DNA of 7,076 bases, taken from positions 1 through 7,076 of the forward strand of contig CAKQNZ010000112.1 of assembly GCA_934255435.1 (NCBI GenBank), written 5' to 3'. The stretch is from an uncultured Clostridia bacterium. Its GTDB lineage: Bacteria > Bacillota > Clostridia > Peptostreptococcales > Anaerovoracaceae. Shown here piece after piece: positions 5,943-7,076 of the stretch (positions are counted from its first letter, which is position 1; the number at the start of each line of letters is the position of its first letter). Made by a program: the position numbers and the translations under genes. Under the pieces are notes generated by a model. The model saw nothing but the letters and a program-made list of their open reading frames with translations. It had not been told where the DNA came from and made no database searches.

Positions 5943-7002
5943 AATACCTGTCAGCCATTTCTTTAAGCTTTTCTACGATCTTTATCTCATTGATGTTGTC
6001 CCAGTATTCACTGTACAGCTCCACAGGATGTCTGTTCCCGTCAGCAAGTATGATGTCATCCTTCATCTGTCCCAGGATGTTCATCTCTACATCGAGGAAA
6101 GCCTTGACCTGATCGCCCAGCTCTGCGAATGCTTTTTCAGGATAAGGCCAGAGCGTGATCGGTCTTATAAGGCCTGCTTTGATGCCTTCCTTGCGGGCAC
6201 GGATCACAGCAGACTTTGCAACTCTGGCACTGGTGCCGTATGCCACCAGTACGAATTCTGCATCTTCAGTCTGTACTGACTCCCATCTCTGCTCTTCCTC
6301 CTCCATCTTTGTGTACTTTTCAAGAAGATATGCAGGATATTTGTGACCGCCGTCTTCCCAGTCCCAGTAACGGTTCCAGATAGCTCTCTGCGGTTCGCCT
6401 TCGAGACGTGGTTTTACCGCCCAGTCATATTTGTCTATATCATGCTCGATCATTTCAGGCATCTCAACAGGTTCCATCATCTGTCCGATAGTCGCATCCG
6501 ATGCGATGATGACAGGATGGCGGTATTTCTCTGCAAGGTCGAAAGCACCGTATGCTATATCGACGCTTTCCTGCACGCTGCACGGAGCCAGCACGATAGT
6601 CCTGTAATCACCGTGTCCGCCACCGCGTGTGAGCTGCCAGTAGTCTCCCTGACCCATGAAAATGTCACCGAGACCGCAGCCTATACGCATCACGTCTACG
6701 ATGACTGCAGGTACGTCGCTGGAGCACAGATATGATATACCTTCCTGTTTCAGTGAAAATCCCGGACCTGAGGTAGTCGTAAGTGCACGGGCACCCGCTG
6801 CAGCTGCTCCCAGCAGCATGTTTATACCTGCCAGTTCAGATTCAGTCTGAACGCAGTCGCCGCCGACTTCATCCATTCGCCAGCACAGATATTCCAGTAT
6901 TTCTGTCTGCGGAGTGATCGGATATCCGCTGAAAAACCTGCATCCGGCACGCAGACAGGCTTCTGCAAGGGCTTCGTTGCCCTTCATCAATTTCTTAGCC
7001 AT
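5941..7002 (-). CDS. vorB: 2-oxoacid:ferredoxin oxidoreductase alpha subunit (VorB-like)
   Basis: 353-residue alpha subunit of a thiamine-diphosphate, CoA-dependent 2-oxoacid:ferredoxin oxidoreductase, a cytoplasmic complex that turns 2-oxo acid + CoA + oxidised ferredoxin into acyl-CoA + CO2 + reduced ferredoxin. Seen in the sequence: the family signature GYPITPQTE at residues 26-34, an acidic TESE at 53-56, SGPGFSLKQEG at 78-88, and GGGHGDYR at 127-134. These match the pattern I know from proteins annotated VorB (3-methyl-2-oxobutanoate-type), and the length fits VorB (about 350). The C-terminal third is the transketolase-C-like domain with the LIRPITLWPYP stretch. The start at 7002 is supported by AAGGAGG 8 nt upstream. 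True substrate (branched-chain, aromatic or other 2-oxo acid) is not decided by sequence; VOR is preferred over KOR on overall resemblance only. Confidence 0.92.
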   Translation of the reverse strand: MAKKLMKGNEALAEACLRAGCRFFSGYPITPQTEILEYLCWRMDEVGGDCVQTESELAGINMLLGAAAAGARALTTTSGPGFSLKQEGISYLCSSDVPAVIVDVMRIGCGLGDIFMGQGDYWQLTRGGGHGDYRTIVLAPCSVQESVDIAYGAFDLAEKYRHPVIIASDATIGQMMEPVEMPEMIEHDIDKYDWAVKPRLEGEPQRAIWNRYWDWEDGGHKYPAYLLEKYTKMEEEEQRWESVQTEDAEFVLVAYGTSARVAKSAVIRARKEGIKAGLIRPITLWPYPEKAFAELGDQVKAFLDVEMNILGQMKDDIILADGNRHPVELYSEYWDNINEIKIVEKLKEMADRY

Positions 7003-7010
7003 TTCTCACG

Positions 7011-7017
7011 CCTCCTT
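7011..7017 (-). promoter_or_regulatory. Ribosome binding site of the alpha subunit gene
   Basis: AAGGAGG immediately after the ferredoxin TAG stop, 8 nt before the ATG at 7002. It fixes the alpha start and suggests translational coupling with the ferredoxin gene. Confidence 0.85.
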
Positions 7018-7076
7018 CTATTCTTCGATCTCGATGCAGTAGTCAGGGCACATCCTGAAGCACGCTCCACAACCAA
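7018..7076 (-). CDS. 4Fe-4S ferredoxin subunit of 2-oxoacid:ferredoxin oxidoreductase (3' end only)
   Basis: Only the last 18 codons and a TAG stop lie in the window; the start is beyond the right edge. The visible residues read GCGACFRMCPDYCIEIEE, the second half of a bacterial-type ferredoxin motif (CxxCxxCxxxCP with the first Cys outside the window), followed by a short acidic end. It sits 15 nt upstream of the alpha subunit in the same direction. In four-subunit VOR/KOR-type oxidoreductases the small ferredoxin-like delta subunit is commonly encoded next to alpha and carries electrons from the catalytic subunits to soluble ferredoxin. I infer that role here. Whether the missing part holds one or two clusters cannot be seen. 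Confidence 0.85.
   Translation of the reverse strand, partial: GCGACFRMCPDYCIEIEE

Overview
The window looks like chromosomal DNA from an anaerobic, amino-acid-fermenting member of the Clostridia. The reasons are a strictly anaerobic 2-oxoacid:ferredoxin oxidoreductase, a FldA/HadA-like CoA-transferase, strong AAGGAGG ribosome binding sites, frequent ATA and AGA codons, and a base composition that looks roughly in the mid-40s % GC. The exact genus cannot be told from the sequence. All recognised genes lie on the minus strand, so the operon reads from the right edge to the left.

Right part (7076 to 4645): the C-terminal end of a [4Fe-4S] ferredoxin subunit, then the alpha, beta and gamma subunits of a VOR/KOR-type 2-oxoacid:ferredoxin oxidoreductase. 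They are tightly packed, with 15-, 13- and -4-nt junctions and canonical Shine-Dalgarno sites. Middle (4621 to 2177): a family III (CaiB/BaiF) CoA-transferase resembling the FldA/HadA branch, then a class I/II PLP-dependent aminotransferase. Behind these, 2173 to 1918 holds a small unrecognised membrane-protein region that looks split between two reading frames.

Between the small membrane region and the last gene lies a compact control region. It has an extended -10 promoter candidate with a dyad over its -35, followed at once by a rho-independent terminator. Then comes a complete PucR-family regulator (1791 to 124), closed by a 16-bp perfect-stem terminator. A separate plus-strand terminator at the left edge suggests a convergent gene just outside the window.

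Read together, the genes form a likely catabolic module. An amino acid is transaminated to a 2-oxo acid, which is oxidatively decarboxylated to an acyl-CoA with reduction of ferredoxin. The CoA is then passed to another carboxylic acid instead of being used directly for substrate-level phosphorylation. The substrate, the CoA acceptor and the role of the regulator are inferences. No tRNA, rRNA, CRISPR array, insertion sequence or other mobile element was seen.
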